Source: Clostridium cadaveris
Lineage (GTDB): Bacteria; Bacillota; Clostridia; Clostridiales; Clostridiaceae
Assembly (NCBI RefSeq): GCF_020911725.1
Contig: NZ_CP076620.1
Span: 996,501 to 1,060,500 of the forward strand
Direction: 5' to 3'
Length of the DNA stretch: 64,000 bases
Under the pieces are notes generated by a model. It saw nothing but the letters and a program-made list of their open reading frames with translations. It made no database searches and was not told the DNA's origin. Both the position numbers and the translations under genes were made by a program. Shown here piece after piece: positions 52,121-62,520 of the stretch (positions are counted from its first letter, which is position 1; each line of letters starts with the position of its first letter).

Positions 52121-52154
52121 TGTGGGACAAAAGTAAATGTGCTGGGACACTAAT
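52121..52154 (+). promoter_or_regulatory. CggR operator
   Basis: GGGAC occurs at 52,124-52,128 and 52,144-52,148, exactly 20 bp apart, the spacing of the direct repeat bound by the CggR tetramer in Bacillus subtilis. It lies just downstream of the TATAAT, so bound CggR would block transcription of its own operon until fructose-1,6-bisphosphate releases it. Confidence 0.75.
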
Positions 52155-52174
52155 CGACCAAAGGGGTGTTTGGC

Positions 52175-53218
52175 TTGAAAGAAATTTTAAAACTTCAACA
52201 AAAGATTGTTCCAGAACTTATAGAAGTTCTAGAAAAGAGATACAATATACTTAGGACTATTTATTACAACGGACCTATAGGAAGAAGAGTTCTAGCAACT
52301 GAACTTGACATCGGTGAGAGAACTGTGAGAACAGAAATAAATTTTTTAAAGTCCCAAAACCTCATAAACATAAGCACTCCAGGAATGACAGTAACTGATG
52401 AAGGTGAAGAAGTTCTAGAAAAACTTAAAGCTTTTATATATGAATTAAAAGGTTTAAATGATTTAGAAGAATCACTTAGAAAAGTGCTTGGAGCAGAAAA
52501 GGTAATTATAGTTCCAGGAAATGTAGATGAAGATGAGTCCGTAATGAAAGACCTAGGTAAGGCAGCAGCAGCATATGTAAGATCTATACTTACAAATGAT
52601 AGCATCATAACACTTACAGGTGGAACCACAATGAAAGAAGTTGTAGATAATTTTCCAATGACTAATGGTTATGATAACATTTTGATTTTGCCGGCCAGAG
52701 GGGGCATGGGGAAAAATGTTGAGACCCAAGCTAATACTTTAGCAGCAAATTTATCAAAGAGATTAAGTGGAAATTATAAGATGCTTCATATACCAGACAG
52801 CTTAAGCGATAAAGCCATAAGCGCTATGATGAATGAAGAATACATAAGCGATATAGTAGGCAGTATAAAAAATGCTGATATACTTATTTATGGTATAGGA
52901 AAAGCTGAATCTATGTGCAGAAAAAGAGGTATGAGTGAAGAAAAAACACAAGAAATTATGAGTAAAGGTGCTGAAGGAGAAGCATTTGGATGTTATTTTT
53001 CAGAGCATGGAGAAGTAGTTTACTCAATATCTTCAGTTGGAATCAATGGCGATGATACAGAAAGTATTGAGCATCTTGTAGCCGTAGCAGGAGGAATCTT
53101 TAAAGCAAGAGCTATAATATCTGCACAGCTTAAAAATCCAAGAAGTGTCCTTGTGACAGATGAAGGAGCAGCTAGAGAAATCTTGCATATTTTAAGCAAA
53201 GATAGTAAAAATAATTAA
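52175..53218 (+). CDS. cggR: Central glycolytic genes regulator CggR
   Basis: The start TTG at 52175 is preferred: AAAGGGGTG precedes it and the product then begins KEILKLQQKIVPELIEVLEK as CggR proteins do; a GTG at 52,166 overlaps the site. The 347-residue SorC-family repressor has a winged helix (about residues 25-85, RRVLATELDIGERTVRTEIN) and a sugar-phosphate effector domain (ILPARGGMGKNVETQANTLA, then GEAFGCYFSEHGEVV). It leads the gap-pgk-tpiA-gpmI-eno operon and has a matching operator upstream. Confidence 0.95.
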   Translation: MKEILKLQQKIVPELIEVLEKRYNILRTIYYNGPIGRRVLATELDIGERTVRTEINFLKSQNLINISTPGMTVTDEGEEVLEKLKAFIYELKGLNDLEESLRKVLGAEKVIIVPGNVDEDESVMKDLGKAAAAYVRSILTNDSIITLTGGTTMKEVVDNFPMTNGYDNILILPARGGMGKNVETQANTLAANLSKRLSGNYKMLHIPDSLSDKAISAMMNEEYISDIVGSIKNADILIYGIGKAESMCRKRGMSEEKTQEIMSKGAEGEAFGCYFSEHGEVVYSISSVGINGDDTESIEHLVAVAGGIFKARAIISAQLKNPRSVLVTDEGAAREILHILSKDSKNN

Positions 53219-53269
53219 ATAGTTTATAAAAAAATTTTTATAAAGATGAACTTTTAGGAGGTAATTTTA

Positions 53270-54280
53270 ATGGCAAATGTAAAAGTAGCAATTAATGGTT
53301 TTGGACGTATAGGACGTCTTGCATTCAGACAAATGTTTGGAGCAGAAGGATATGAAATAGTTGCAATCAACGATTTAACAGACCCTAAGATGTTAGCTCA
53401 CTTATTAAAATATGATTCATCTCAAGGTAGATATGAAGGAACTGTTGAAGCTAAAGAAGATTCAATAGTTGTAAACGGAAAAGAAATAAAGATTTATGCT
53501 AAAGCTAACGCAGCTGAACTTCCATGGGGAGAAATCGGCGTAGACGTAGTACTTGAGTGTACTGGATTCTATGTATCTAAGGCTAAATCTCAAGCACACA
53601 TAGATGCAGGTGCTAAGAAAGTTGTTATTTCAGCTCCAGCTGGAAACGACCTTCCAACAGTTGTATTCAATGTAAACCAAGATATATTAACTGCAGAAGA
53701 TAATATAATCTCAGCAGCATCTTGTACAACTAACTGCTTAGCTCCAATGGCTCAAGCACTTAACAACTTTGCACCAATTCAATCTGGTATAATGTCAACA
53801 ATCCATGCTTACACTGGAGACCAAATGGTACTTGACGGACCACACAGAAAGGGAGACTTCAGAAGAGCTAGAGCTGCAGCTGTAAATATAGTTCCTAACT
53901 CAACAGGAGCTGCTAAGGCTATAGGACTTGTTATTCCAGAATTAAACGGAAAATTAATAGGATCTGCACAAAGAGTTCCAGTTCCAACAGGATCAACTAC
54001 TATATTAGTTGCAGTTGTTAAAGGAAAAGACATAACTAAGGAATCTATAAATGCTGCTATGAAGGCTGCTTCAAATGAATCTTTCGGATACACTGAAGAA
54101 GAATTAGTATCTTCAGACATAATCGGAATCAGATATGGTTCATTATTTGATGCAACTCAAACTATGGTTGCTCCAATCGGAGAAGATTTATACCAAGTTC
54201 AAGTTGTTTCATGGTATGACAATGAAAACTCATACACTAGCCAAATGGTTAGAACAATCAAATACTTCGCTAGCCTATAA
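53270..54280 (+). CDS. gap: Glyceraldehyde-3-phosphate dehydrogenase
   Basis: The 336-residue glycolytic enzyme oxidises glyceraldehyde 3-phosphate to 1,3-bisphosphoglycerate with NAD. The NAD site is [14 protein letters not shown], the catalytic Cys is in [13 protein letters not shown] and the substrate site includes [20 protein letters not shown]. The start follows TAGGAGGTAATTTTA. Codon use is biased to frequent codons, as expected for a highly expressed gene. A hairpin before pgk may set the gap to pgk ratio. Confidence 0.98.
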   Translation: MANVKVAINGFGRIGRLAFRQMFGAEGYEIVAINDLTDPKMLAHLLKYDSSQGRYEGTVEAKEDSIVVNGKEIKIYAKANAAELPWGEIGVDVVLECTGFYVSKAKSQAHIDAGAKKVVISAPAGNDLPTVVFNVNQDILTAEDNIISAASCTTNCLAPMAQALNNFAPIQSGIMSTIHAYTGDQMVLDGPHRKGDFRRARAAAVNIVPNSTGAAKAIGLVIPELNGKLIGSAQRVPVPTGSTTILVAVVKGKDITKESINAAMKAASNESFGYTEEELVSSDIIGIRYGSLFDATQTMVAPIGEDLYQVQVVSWYDNENSYTSQMVRTIKYFASL

Positions 54281-54307
54281 TTTATAGAATTAGTAGAAAG
54301 TAAGATA

Positions 54308-54350
54308 AGTCTGGTTTTGTAGTATAAGGCTATAAAGCCAGACTATTTTA
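54308..54350 (+). terminator. Hairpin between gap and pgk
   Basis: AGTCTGG pairs with CCAGACT, with an inner GGCTATAAAGCC palindrome, followed by ATTTTA. Probably a partial terminator or mRNA-stabilising stem inside the operon. Confidence 0.6.
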
Positions 54351-54382
54351 AAATGTAGAAATATTTTTATGAGGTGAATAGA

Positions 54383-55561
54383 ATGAGCTTTAATAAGAAA
54401 ACTATAGAAGACATAGAAGTTAAGGGCAAAAAGGTTTTAGTTAGATGTGACTTTAATGTACCCCTAAAAGATGGAGTTATAACAGACGAAAATAGATTAA
54501 ATGGAGCACTTCCAACTATAAAATATCTAATTGAAAATGGAGCTAAGGTTATACTTTGCTCTCACTTAGGAAAAGATGCTTCTAAATCTTTAGCACCAGT
54601 TGCTGCAAGATTAAGCGAAATGCTAGGAAAAGAAGTTAAATTCCCAAGAGATGAGGAAGTTGTAGGACCTAATGCTAAAGCAGCAGTTGCTGAGATGAAA
54701 GACGGAGACGTTATATTATTAGAAAACACTAGATGCAGAAAAGAAGAAACTAAGAATATAGAAACATTCTCTAAGGAATTAGCTTCTTTAGCAGATGTAT
54801 TTGTAAATGATGCATTTGGTACAGCTCACAGAGCTCACTGTTCAACAGTTGGAGTTACTGAATTCTTAGATACAGCTGTATGTGGATACTTAATCCAAAA
54901 GGAATTAAAATTCTTAGGAGAAGCTGTAAATAATCCAGTTAGACCATTTGTTGCAATACTTGGAGGATCTAAGGTTTCTGATAAGATAGCAGTTATCAAC
55001 AACTTACTAGAAAAAGTTGATACAATAATCATTGGCGGAGGAATGGCTTATACATTCTTAAAGGCTCAAGGATATGAAATAGGAACTTCATTATGTGAAG
55101 ATGATAAATTAGATTATGCTAAGGAAATGATTCAAAAGGCAGCTGATAAGGGAGTTAAATTCTTATTACCAGTAGACCATAGAGTAGCTGATGGATTCAA
55201 AGATGTTGAGCCTACAATAACAGAAGGACAAAACATTCCAACTGGATTCATGGGACTAGATATCGGACCTAAGACAGAAGCTTTATATGCTGATGCTATA
55301 AAGGATGCTAAGACTGTAATATGGAACGGACCAATGGGAGTATTTGAATTCGAAAACTTCAATAAGGGTACAATTGCAGTTGCTAAGGCTATGGCTGATG
55401 CAGATGCTACAACAGTTATCGGTGGAGGAGACTCAGCTGCTGCTGTTAATATTTTAGGATTTGGAGATAAGATGACTCACATCTCTACAGGTGGCGGAGC
55501 TTCTCTTGAATTCTTAGAAGGAAAAGAACTTCCAGGAATCGTTGCATTAAACGATAAATAA
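54383..55561 (+). CDS. pgk: Phosphoglycerate kinase
   Basis: The ATG at 54383 follows GAGGTGAATAGA; a GTG at 54,374 is inside that site. The 392-residue enzyme makes ATP from 1,3-bisphosphoglycerate. Signatures are [40 protein letters not shown] and the nucleotide site [16 protein letters not shown]. It is the third gene of the cggR operon. Confidence 0.98.
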   Translation: MSFNKKTIEDIEVKGKKVLVRCDFNVPLKDGVITDENRLNGALPTIKYLIENGAKVILCSHLGKDASKSLAPVAARLSEMLGKEVKFPRDEEVVGPNAKAAVAEMKDGDVILLENTRCRKEETKNIETFSKELASLADVFVNDAFGTAHRAHCSTVGVTEFLDTAVCGYLIQKELKFLGEAVNNPVRPFVAILGGSKVSDKIAVINNLLEKVDTIIIGGGMAYTFLKAQGYEIGTSLCEDDKLDYAKEMIQKAADKGVKFLLPVDHRVADGFKDVEPTITEGQNIPTGFMGLDIGPKTEALYADAIKDAKTVIWNGPMGVFEFENFNKGTIAVAKAMADADATTVIGGGDSAAAVNILGFGDKMTHISTGGGASLEFLEGKELPGIVALNDK

Positions 55562-55584
55562 TTTTAAATTAATATAAGGATTTC

Positions 55585-55617
55585 AGGTAGAGGGATGAGC
55601 TATAATACCTTCTACCT
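55585..55617 (+). terminator. Hairpin between pgk and tpiA
   Basis: AGGTAGA pairs with TCTACCT with a bulged extension, without a strong T-run. Likely an internal attenuating or stabilising stem. Confidence 0.45.
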
Positions 55618-55646
55618 ATTCCACATTAAAAGGGAGATGTTTAGGT

Positions 55647-56393
55647 ATGAGAACACCAATAATAGCTGGAAACTGGAAAATGCACTATACAGTAGATGAG
55701 ACTGTAAAAGTTATAAATGAATTAAAACCTTTAGTAAAGGATGCAAAGGTAGACGTAGTTTTATGCGTTCCTTTCACATCTTTAGATGCTGCATTAAAAG
55801 CAGTTAAAGGAAGCAATATAAAGATAGGTGCACAAAACATGCACTTTGAAGAAAAAGGCGCTTTCACTGGAGAAATAGCTCCAGGAATGTTAGAAGCTAT
55901 GGGAGTAGACTATGTTGTTTTAGGACACAGTGAAAGAAGACAATATTTCAATGAAACTGATGAAGCTCTAAACAAGAAAGTTAAGGCTGCATTTGCACAC
56001 AACTTACTTCCAATCCTTTGCTGTGGAGAAACTTTAGAGGAGAGAGAAAATGGAACAACTAACGCAGTTGTTGGAGCTCAAATCAAAGCTGACTTAGAAG
56101 GATTATCAAAGGAATTAGCAGAAAAAGTTGTTATAGCTTATGAACCAATCTGGGCTATAGGAACAGGAAAGACTGCTACAGATGAGCAAGCTAATGAAAC
56201 AATAAAGGCTATAAGAGATATAGTAGCTGAAATGTTCGGATCTGAAGTTGCTGAAAAGGTTAGAATCCAATACGGCGGATCAGTTAAACCAAACACAATT
56301 AAAGCTCAAATGGCTATGTCTGATATAGATGGAGCTTTAGTTGGTGGTGCAAGTCTCGTTGCCAATGATTTTTCAGCTATAGTTAACTACTAG
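55647..56393 (+). CDS. tpiA: Triosephosphate isomerase
   Basis: The 248-residue TIM-barrel enzyme interconverts dihydroxyacetone phosphate and glyceraldehyde 3-phosphate. Seen are [11 protein letters not shown] with the catalytic Lys, [12 protein letters not shown] with His and [17 protein letters not shown] with Glu, then IQYGGSVKP. The start follows AAAAGGGAGATGTTTAGGT. It lies 85 bp after pgk. Confidence 0.98.
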   Translation: MRTPIIAGNWKMHYTVDETVKVINELKPLVKDAKVDVVLCVPFTSLDAALKAVKGSNIKIGAQNMHFEEKGAFTGEIAPGMLEAMGVDYVVLGHSERRQYFNETDEALNKKVKAAFAHNLLPILCCGETLEERENGTTNAVVGAQIKADLEGLSKELAEKVVIAYEPIWAIGTGKTATDEQANETIKAIRDIVAEMFGSEVAEKVRIQYGGSVKPNTIKAQMAMSDIDGALVGGASLVANDFSAIVNY

Positions 56394-56443
56394 AATATTT
56401 AGAATGGTTGGGGATTCTTTTTAGAACTTTCCAAACAATTTTA

Positions 56444-56464
56444 AAAACTATCATGGTAGTTTCT
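56444..56464. terminator. Palindrome in the tpiA-gpmI gap
   Basis: AAAACTA pairs with TAGTTTC-side TAGTTT around TCATGG. It is weak, and a possible promoter for gpmI follows. Confidence 0.4.
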
Positions 56465-56513
56465 TCATAAATTTAAAATTGAACAAATAATTCGTGACTT
56501 CATATAATTAGAA

Positions 56514-56525
56514 ATGTACTATAAT
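56514..56525 (+). promoter_or_regulatory. Possible promoter of gpmI
   Basis: ATGTACTATAAT contains a perfect -10 box (56,520-56,525). TGACTT lies 19 bases upstream as a poor -35. The same 12-base string is found at the cggR promoter. Confidence 0.45.
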
Positions 56526-56561
56526 TTATAGTAAAGACAATAAATAATTCGGAGGAGTATT

Positions 56562-58091
56562 ATGGCTAAGAAACCAGTAATGTTGATGATTTTAGATGGC
56601 TTTGGTCTTTCTGATAAGGTAGACGGAAATGCTGTAGCAGCAGCAAACAAGCCAAACTTTGATAGATATTATAATAACTATCCTCACACTTCTTTAAGTG
56701 CCAGTGGTCTAGACGTAGGACTACCAGAAGGACAAATGGGTAATTCAGAAGTTGGACACTTAAATATAGGTGCAGGAAGAATAATATATCAAGAACTAAC
56801 AAGAATAACTAAAGAAGTTAAAGAAGGCAAATTCTTTGATAATGAAGCATTAAACCTTGCTATGGACAATGCTCTTAAAAACAATTCTTCACTACATTTA
56901 TTAGGACTTTTATCTGATGGAGGAGTTCACTCTCACATAGATCATTTAAAAGCACTTTTAGATATGGCAAAGAAAAAAGGTTTAACTAAAGTATATGTAC
57001 ACTGCTTTATGGATGGAAGAGATGTACCTCCATCTTCAGGTAAGGAATTTTTGAAAGACATTGAAGCTTATATGGCTGAAATAGGAGTAGGAAAGATTGC
57101 TACTGTAAGCGGAAGATACTATGCTATGGATAGAGATAAGAGATGGGAAAGAGTTCAGCTTGCATACAATGCTATGGCTCTTGGCAAAGGAGAAATAGCT
57201 ACATCTTCTAAAGAATGTATAGAAGCTTCTTATCATGACAATAAAACTGACGAATTCGTTCTACCAACAGTAATAATGGAAGACGAAAGACCAGTTGCAA
57301 CAATAAAGAATGGAGACTCAGTTATATTCTTTAACTTTAGACCAGATAGAGCTAGAGAAATAACAAGAGCTTTAAATGACAAAGTATTCGATGGATTTAA
57401 GAGAGAAACTCTAAACCTTACTTACGTGACAATGACTCAATATGATAAGACTATTGAAGGTGTTCATGTAGCTTACAAACCACAAAGTTATACAAATACT
57501 TTAGGTGAGTATGTAGCAAGCAAGGGATTAAATCAGCTTAGAATAGCAGAAACAGAAAAATATGCTCACGTTACTTTCTTCTTTAATGGAGGAGTAGAAG
57601 CACCAAACCCTAACGAAGATAGAGCCTTAATACCTTCTCCAAAGGTAGCAACTTATGATATGCAGCCTGAGATGAGTGCAAATGAAGTTACTGAAGAAGT
57701 TATAAAGAGACTGAATGAAGACAAGTATGATATGATAATACTTAATTATGCTAACCCAGATATGGTTGGACATACAGGAGTATTTGAAGCAGCAAAGAAA
57801 GCTATAGAAACTGTAGATACATGTCTTGGAAAAGTTGTAGAAAAGGTTCTTGAAAAAGACGGAGCAGTATTTATAACAGCTGATCACGGAAATGCAGAGC
57901 AGATGATAGACTACTCTACAGGAAATCCTATGACAGCTCACACTTCTGACCCAGTACCATTCTTGTATATATCAAAGAGTAACAAGGGATTAGAAGATGG
58001 GGGAAAGCTATCTGATATAGCTCCTACAATGCTTGAAGCTATGGGACTTCCTCAGCCAAAAGAGATGACAGGAAAATCTTTATTAAAATAG
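56562..58091 (+). CDS. gpmI: 2,3-bisphosphoglycerate-independent phosphoglycerate mutase
   Basis: The 509-residue enzyme turns 3-phosphoglycerate into 2-phosphoglycerate with two manganese ions. The catalytic Ser is in MGNSEVGHLNIGAGR, and the metal sites are seen in LMILDGFGL, VHSHIDHL, NYANPDMVGHTG and ITADHGNAEQM. The length is normal. The start follows CGGAGGAGTATT. A strong terminator follows. Confidence 0.98.
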   Translation: MAKKPVMLMILDGFGLSDKVDGNAVAAANKPNFDRYYNNYPHTSLSASGLDVGLPEGQMGNSEVGHLNIGAGRIIYQELTRITKEVKEGKFFDNEALNLAMDNALKNNSSLHLLGLLSDGGVHSHIDHLKALLDMAKKKGLTKVYVHCFMDGRDVPPSSGKEFLKDIEAYMAEIGVGKIATVSGRYYAMDRDKRWERVQLAYNAMALGKGEIATSSKECIEASYHDNKTDEFVLPTVIMEDERPVATIKNGDSVIFFNFRPDRAREITRALNDKVFDGFKRETLNLTYVTMTQYDKTIEGVHVAYKPQSYTNTLGEYVASKGLNQLRIAETEKYAHVTFFFNGGVEAPNPNEDRALIPSPKVATYDMQPEMSANEVTEEVIKRLNEDKYDMIILNYANPDMVGHTGVFEAAKKAIETVDTCLGKVVEKVLEKDGAVFITADHGNAEQMIDYSTGNPMTAHTSDPVPFLYISKSNKGLEDGGKLSDIAPTMLEAMGLPQPKEMTGKSLLK

Positions 58092-58096
58092 ACATC

Positions 58097-58145
58097 AAGG
58101 ATAAGACTCAAGAATATCATGGGTTTTATCCTTTTGTCTTTTTTA
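58097..58145 (+). terminator. Terminator after gpmI
   Basis: AAGGATAAGAC pairs with GTTTTATCCTT (one G-T or mismatch), followed by TTGTCTTTTTT. Confidence 0.75.
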
Positions 58146-58240
58146 GATAAATCTATTTTTAAATTATTGTAATAAATATATGGTTTTTGAATAAAACTAA
58201 GGCTGTATGAAAAAAATATAATTTAGAATTTTATCATTAA

Positions 58241-59551
<1,311 letters not shown>

Positions 59552-59568
59552 TCCTATAAAAAATAAGC

Positions 59569-59609
59569 AAGGGCACTTCAAATGAAATAAGAAATTTTGA
59601 AGTGCCCTT
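59569..59609 (+). terminator. Terminator after eno
   Basis: AAGGGCACTTCAAA pairs with TTTTGAAGTGCCCTT around a 12-base loop. The T-run is weak. Confidence 0.7.
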
Positions 59610-59847
59610 AAATATATTATTTTAAAAAAATTTTAGGAAATTTGCATCATAATTTTACATAATAATTCATAAACTTCACTTTAAATGATGACACTTTAAT
59701 GTGGAAAGAAAAAATCATAGAAATCTTAAGAAAAACCAGTGATTTCCTTAAGATTTAATATACTATTTAATAATAAAATGTTGTAAAATTTATAGCAATA
59801 TGATAAAATGTTAAAGTATTAATTAACCTAGGAATGGAGGAGTGAAT

Positions 59848-60081
59848 TTGCGTACTTTTTTCATAGCCTCAGAATTAATTTTGGCAATTGCCATGATTGT
59901 TGTGGTATTACTTCAACCAAGTAAAGCAGATGGTTTAAAGGGATTTGTTACCGGAACTACAGAAACATTTTTCAGTAAAAACAAATCAAGAACAAAAGAA
60001 GCGTTTTTATCAAAACTTACAGTACTTGTGGCAATCTTACTCGCAGTAAATACTTTAGCTTTAAATTTTATAGGAAAGTAA
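59848..60081 (+). CDS. secG: Preprotein translocase subunit SecG
   Basis: The TTG at 59848 is chosen because AATGGAGGAGTGAA precedes it; a GTG at 59,842 overlaps the site. The 77-residue protein has two transmembrane helices (about residues 3-22 and 55-73) and the loop VVLLQPSKADGLKGF with TTETFFSKNKSRTKE, as SecG does. It assists SecYE in protein export. In clostridia it commonly lies between eno and rnr; here hppA is in between. Confidence 0.9.
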   Translation: MRTFFIASELILAIAMIVVVLLQPSKADGLKGFVTGTTETFFSKNKSRTKEAFLSKLTVLVAILLAVNTLALNFIGK

Positions 60082-60090
60082 AAGCTTCTT

Positions 60091-60146
60091 GCTGACTTAT
60101 GTTTTTTTAGGAAAGTCTGCCTAATAATAAATAAGCCAGCTTTTTT
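60091..60146 (+). terminator. Terminator after secG
   Basis: GCTGACTTAT pairs with ATAAGCCAGC with one mismatch across a 30-base loop, followed by six T. Confidence 0.6.
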
Positions 60147-60309
60147 CACGAAAAGTTAATTACGTAAGCTATAAAATTATTAAGTATATGCGAAAAGAAA
60201 GTCGAAGAGAAAATGACATATATTATTCCCATTTTTGCAATAATATTGTATATTATATTTATGGGATTGTTATATAACATATTTAAAAACCTAGGAGGGA
60301 AACGATAAA

Positions 60310-62340
60310 ATGGATAGTAAGATTTATATCTTAGCTGCTATCGCAGGTGTGATAGCATTGATCTTTGCGTATTTATTAGCTAAAAGTATTTTAAAGCAAG
60401 ACGCAGGAAATGACAGAATGAAGGAAATTGCAGCTCATATACAAGAAGGTGCTATGGCATTCTTAAATAGAGAATACAGGTACCTAGCTATATTTGTAGT
60501 AGTTATAGCAGCAGCTATAGCAATATTCCTTAACTGGCAAACAGCATTATGCTTTATTGTCGGAGCAATATTCTCAATTTTTGCAGGATACTTTGGTATG
60601 AAGGTTGCAACATCAGCAAACGTTAGAACTGCTGAAGCAGCTAGACATGGACAAAGCCCAGCTCTTAAGATAGCTTTCTCAGGTGGAGCTGTTATGGGTA
60701 TGAGCGTTGTTGGATTAGGAGTTTTTGGAGTAAGTGCACTTTTCCTTGCATTTGGAGGAGAAACTGCTTACTTGACAGGATTTGGTCTAGGAGCATCTTC
60801 TATAGCATTATTTGCTAGAGTTGGTGGAGGTATATATACTAAGGCAGCAGACGTTGGAGCTGACCTAGTTGGTAAGGTTGAAGCTGGAATACCAGAAGAC
60901 GACCCAAGAAACCCAGCAGTTATAGCTGATAACGTTGGAGATAACGTTGGTGACGTTGCAGGTATGGGAGCTGACCTTTTTGAATCTTATGTTGGAGCTA
61001 TAATATCAGCTTTAACTTTAGGAGCAGCTTTAGCAGCAGACATAGCTCCAAAAGCTATGATGTTCCCAATGATCTTAATGGCAATCGGAATAATAGCTTC
61101 TATATTTGGTGCTGTAATAGCTAGAAGCAGTAAATCAGATAACCCACAAAAAGCTTTAAACAGCGGAACTTATATAGGTGGAATTATAGTTATAATTGCA
61201 ACTGCTGTATTAAGTAACTTTATGTTTGGAAACTTCAAGGCATTCTTTGCTGTAACAGCAGGTCTTGTAGTTGGTATGGCAATTGGTAAGATTACAGAAG
61301 TTTATACTTCAGCTGATTTTAAATCTGTTAAAACTATAGCTGACCAATCTCAAACTGGTCCAGCTACTACTATAATATCAGGACTTGCAGTAGGTATGAA
61401 ATCTACAGTTGCTCCAATTTTACTTATCGCATTAGGAATCTTAGTTGCTTTCTATGTAATGGGTGGAGCTAGTGATTCTGCTTCAGGACTTTACGGAATA
61501 GCTCTTGCAGCAGTAGGTATGCTTTCAATCACTGGATTAACAGTTGCTGTTGACGCTTATGGTCCAATAGCTGATAATGCTGGTGGAATAGCAGAAATGT
61601 CACACTTACCTCATGAAGTAAGAGAAATCACTGATAAGCTAGACTCAGTAGGTAATACTACAGCTGCTATCGGTAAGGGATTTGCAATAGGATCAGCTGC
61701 ATTAACTGCATTAGCATTATTTGCTTCTTATGCACAAGCAGTTAACTTAAAGGGAATTGACCTATTAACTCCTGTAACTCTAGTTGGAGTACTTTTAGGA
61801 GGAATGCTTCCATTCTTATTTGGTGCTTTAACAATGGAATCAGTTGGTAAGGCTGCAAATGAAATGGTTGAAGAAGTTAGAAGACAATTTAGAGAAATAC
61901 CAGGAATCATGGAAGAAAAAGCAAAACCTGATTATGCAAGATGCGTTGAAATTTCAACAGCTTCAGCATTAAAGGAAATGATGCTTCCAGGAGTACTTGC
62001 TATAATAGCTCCTTTAGCAGTAGGTTTATTACTAGGTGCAGAAGCTCTAGGCGGACTTATAGGTGGAGCAGTTGTAACTGGTGTTCTTATGGCTATATTA
62101 ATGGCTAACGCTGGTGGAGCTTGGGATAACGCTAAGAAGTACATCGAAGGCGGAATTTATGGCGGAAAAGGAAGCAGCGCTCATAAGGCAGCTGTAGTTG
62201 GAGATACTGTTGGTGACCCATTCAAGGATACATCAGGACCTTCAATGAACATCCTAATCAAACTTATGACTATAGTTTCATTAGTTTTCGCTCCAGTAAT
62301 AGCACAGTACGGTGGAATACTATTAAACTTAATAAAGTAA
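60310..62340 (+). CDS. hppA: Membrane-bound ion-pumping pyrophosphatase
   Basis: The 676-residue protein has about 16 transmembrane helices. It couples pyrophosphate hydrolysis to H+ or Na+ export. The pyrophosphate site is seen in [39 protein letters not shown] and the C-terminal [15 protein letters not shown]. The motif [17 protein letters not shown] has Ala and Gly where K+-independent enzymes have Lys and Thr, so this is the K+-dependent type. Ion choice (Na+ or H+) cannot be read safely here. It saves energy from biosynthetic pyrophosphate, useful in a fermenting cell. Confidence 0.95.
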   Translation: MDSKIYILAAIAGVIALIFAYLLAKSILKQDAGNDRMKEIAAHIQEGAMAFLNREYRYLAIFVVVIAAAIAIFLNWQTALCFIVGAIFSIFAGYFGMKVATSANVRTAEAARHGQSPALKIAFSGGAVMGMSVVGLGVFGVSALFLAFGGETAYLTGFGLGASSIALFARVGGGIYTKAADVGADLVGKVEAGIPEDDPRNPAVIADNVGDNVGDVAGMGADLFESYVGAIISALTLGAALAADIAPKAMMFPMILMAIGIIASIFGAVIARSSKSDNPQKALNSGTYIGGIIVIIATAVLSNFMFGNFKAFFAVTAGLVVGMAIGKITEVYTSADFKSVKTIADQSQTGPATTIISGLAVGMKSTVAPILLIALGILVAFYVMGGASDSASGLYGIALAAVGMLSITGLTVAVDAYGPIADNAGGIAEMSHLPHEVREITDKLDSVGNTTAAIGKGFAIGSAALTALALFASYAQAVNLKGIDLLTPVTLVGVLLGGMLPFLFGALTMESVGKAANEMVEEVRRQFREIPGIMEEKAKPDYARCVEISTASALKEMMLPGVLAIIAPLAVGLLLGAEALGGLIGGAVVTGVLMAILMANAGGAWDNAKKYIEGGIYGGKGSSAHKAAVVGDTVGDPFKDTSGPSMNILIKLMTIVSLVFAPVIAQYGGILLNLIK

Positions 62341-62354
62341 TTTAAAGTTTTCAC

Positions 62355-62390
62355 AATAACCCTGTGAGTTTTTCTCGCAGGGTTATTTTT
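62355..62390 (+). terminator. Terminator after hppA
   Basis: AATAACCCTG-GAG pairs with CTC-CAGGGTTATT, followed by TTT. Confidence 0.85.
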
Positions 62391-62520
62391 ATGTTAAAGA
62401 GGATAAAATATAATTATTATATAGTGTAGCATCATATTTTTAGTGTTATAGTCTATATAGATAGAATTTATTGATTAAAATTATTTGGGGATTAATTTAA
62501 ATAAATAAGGAGGATAGTTT

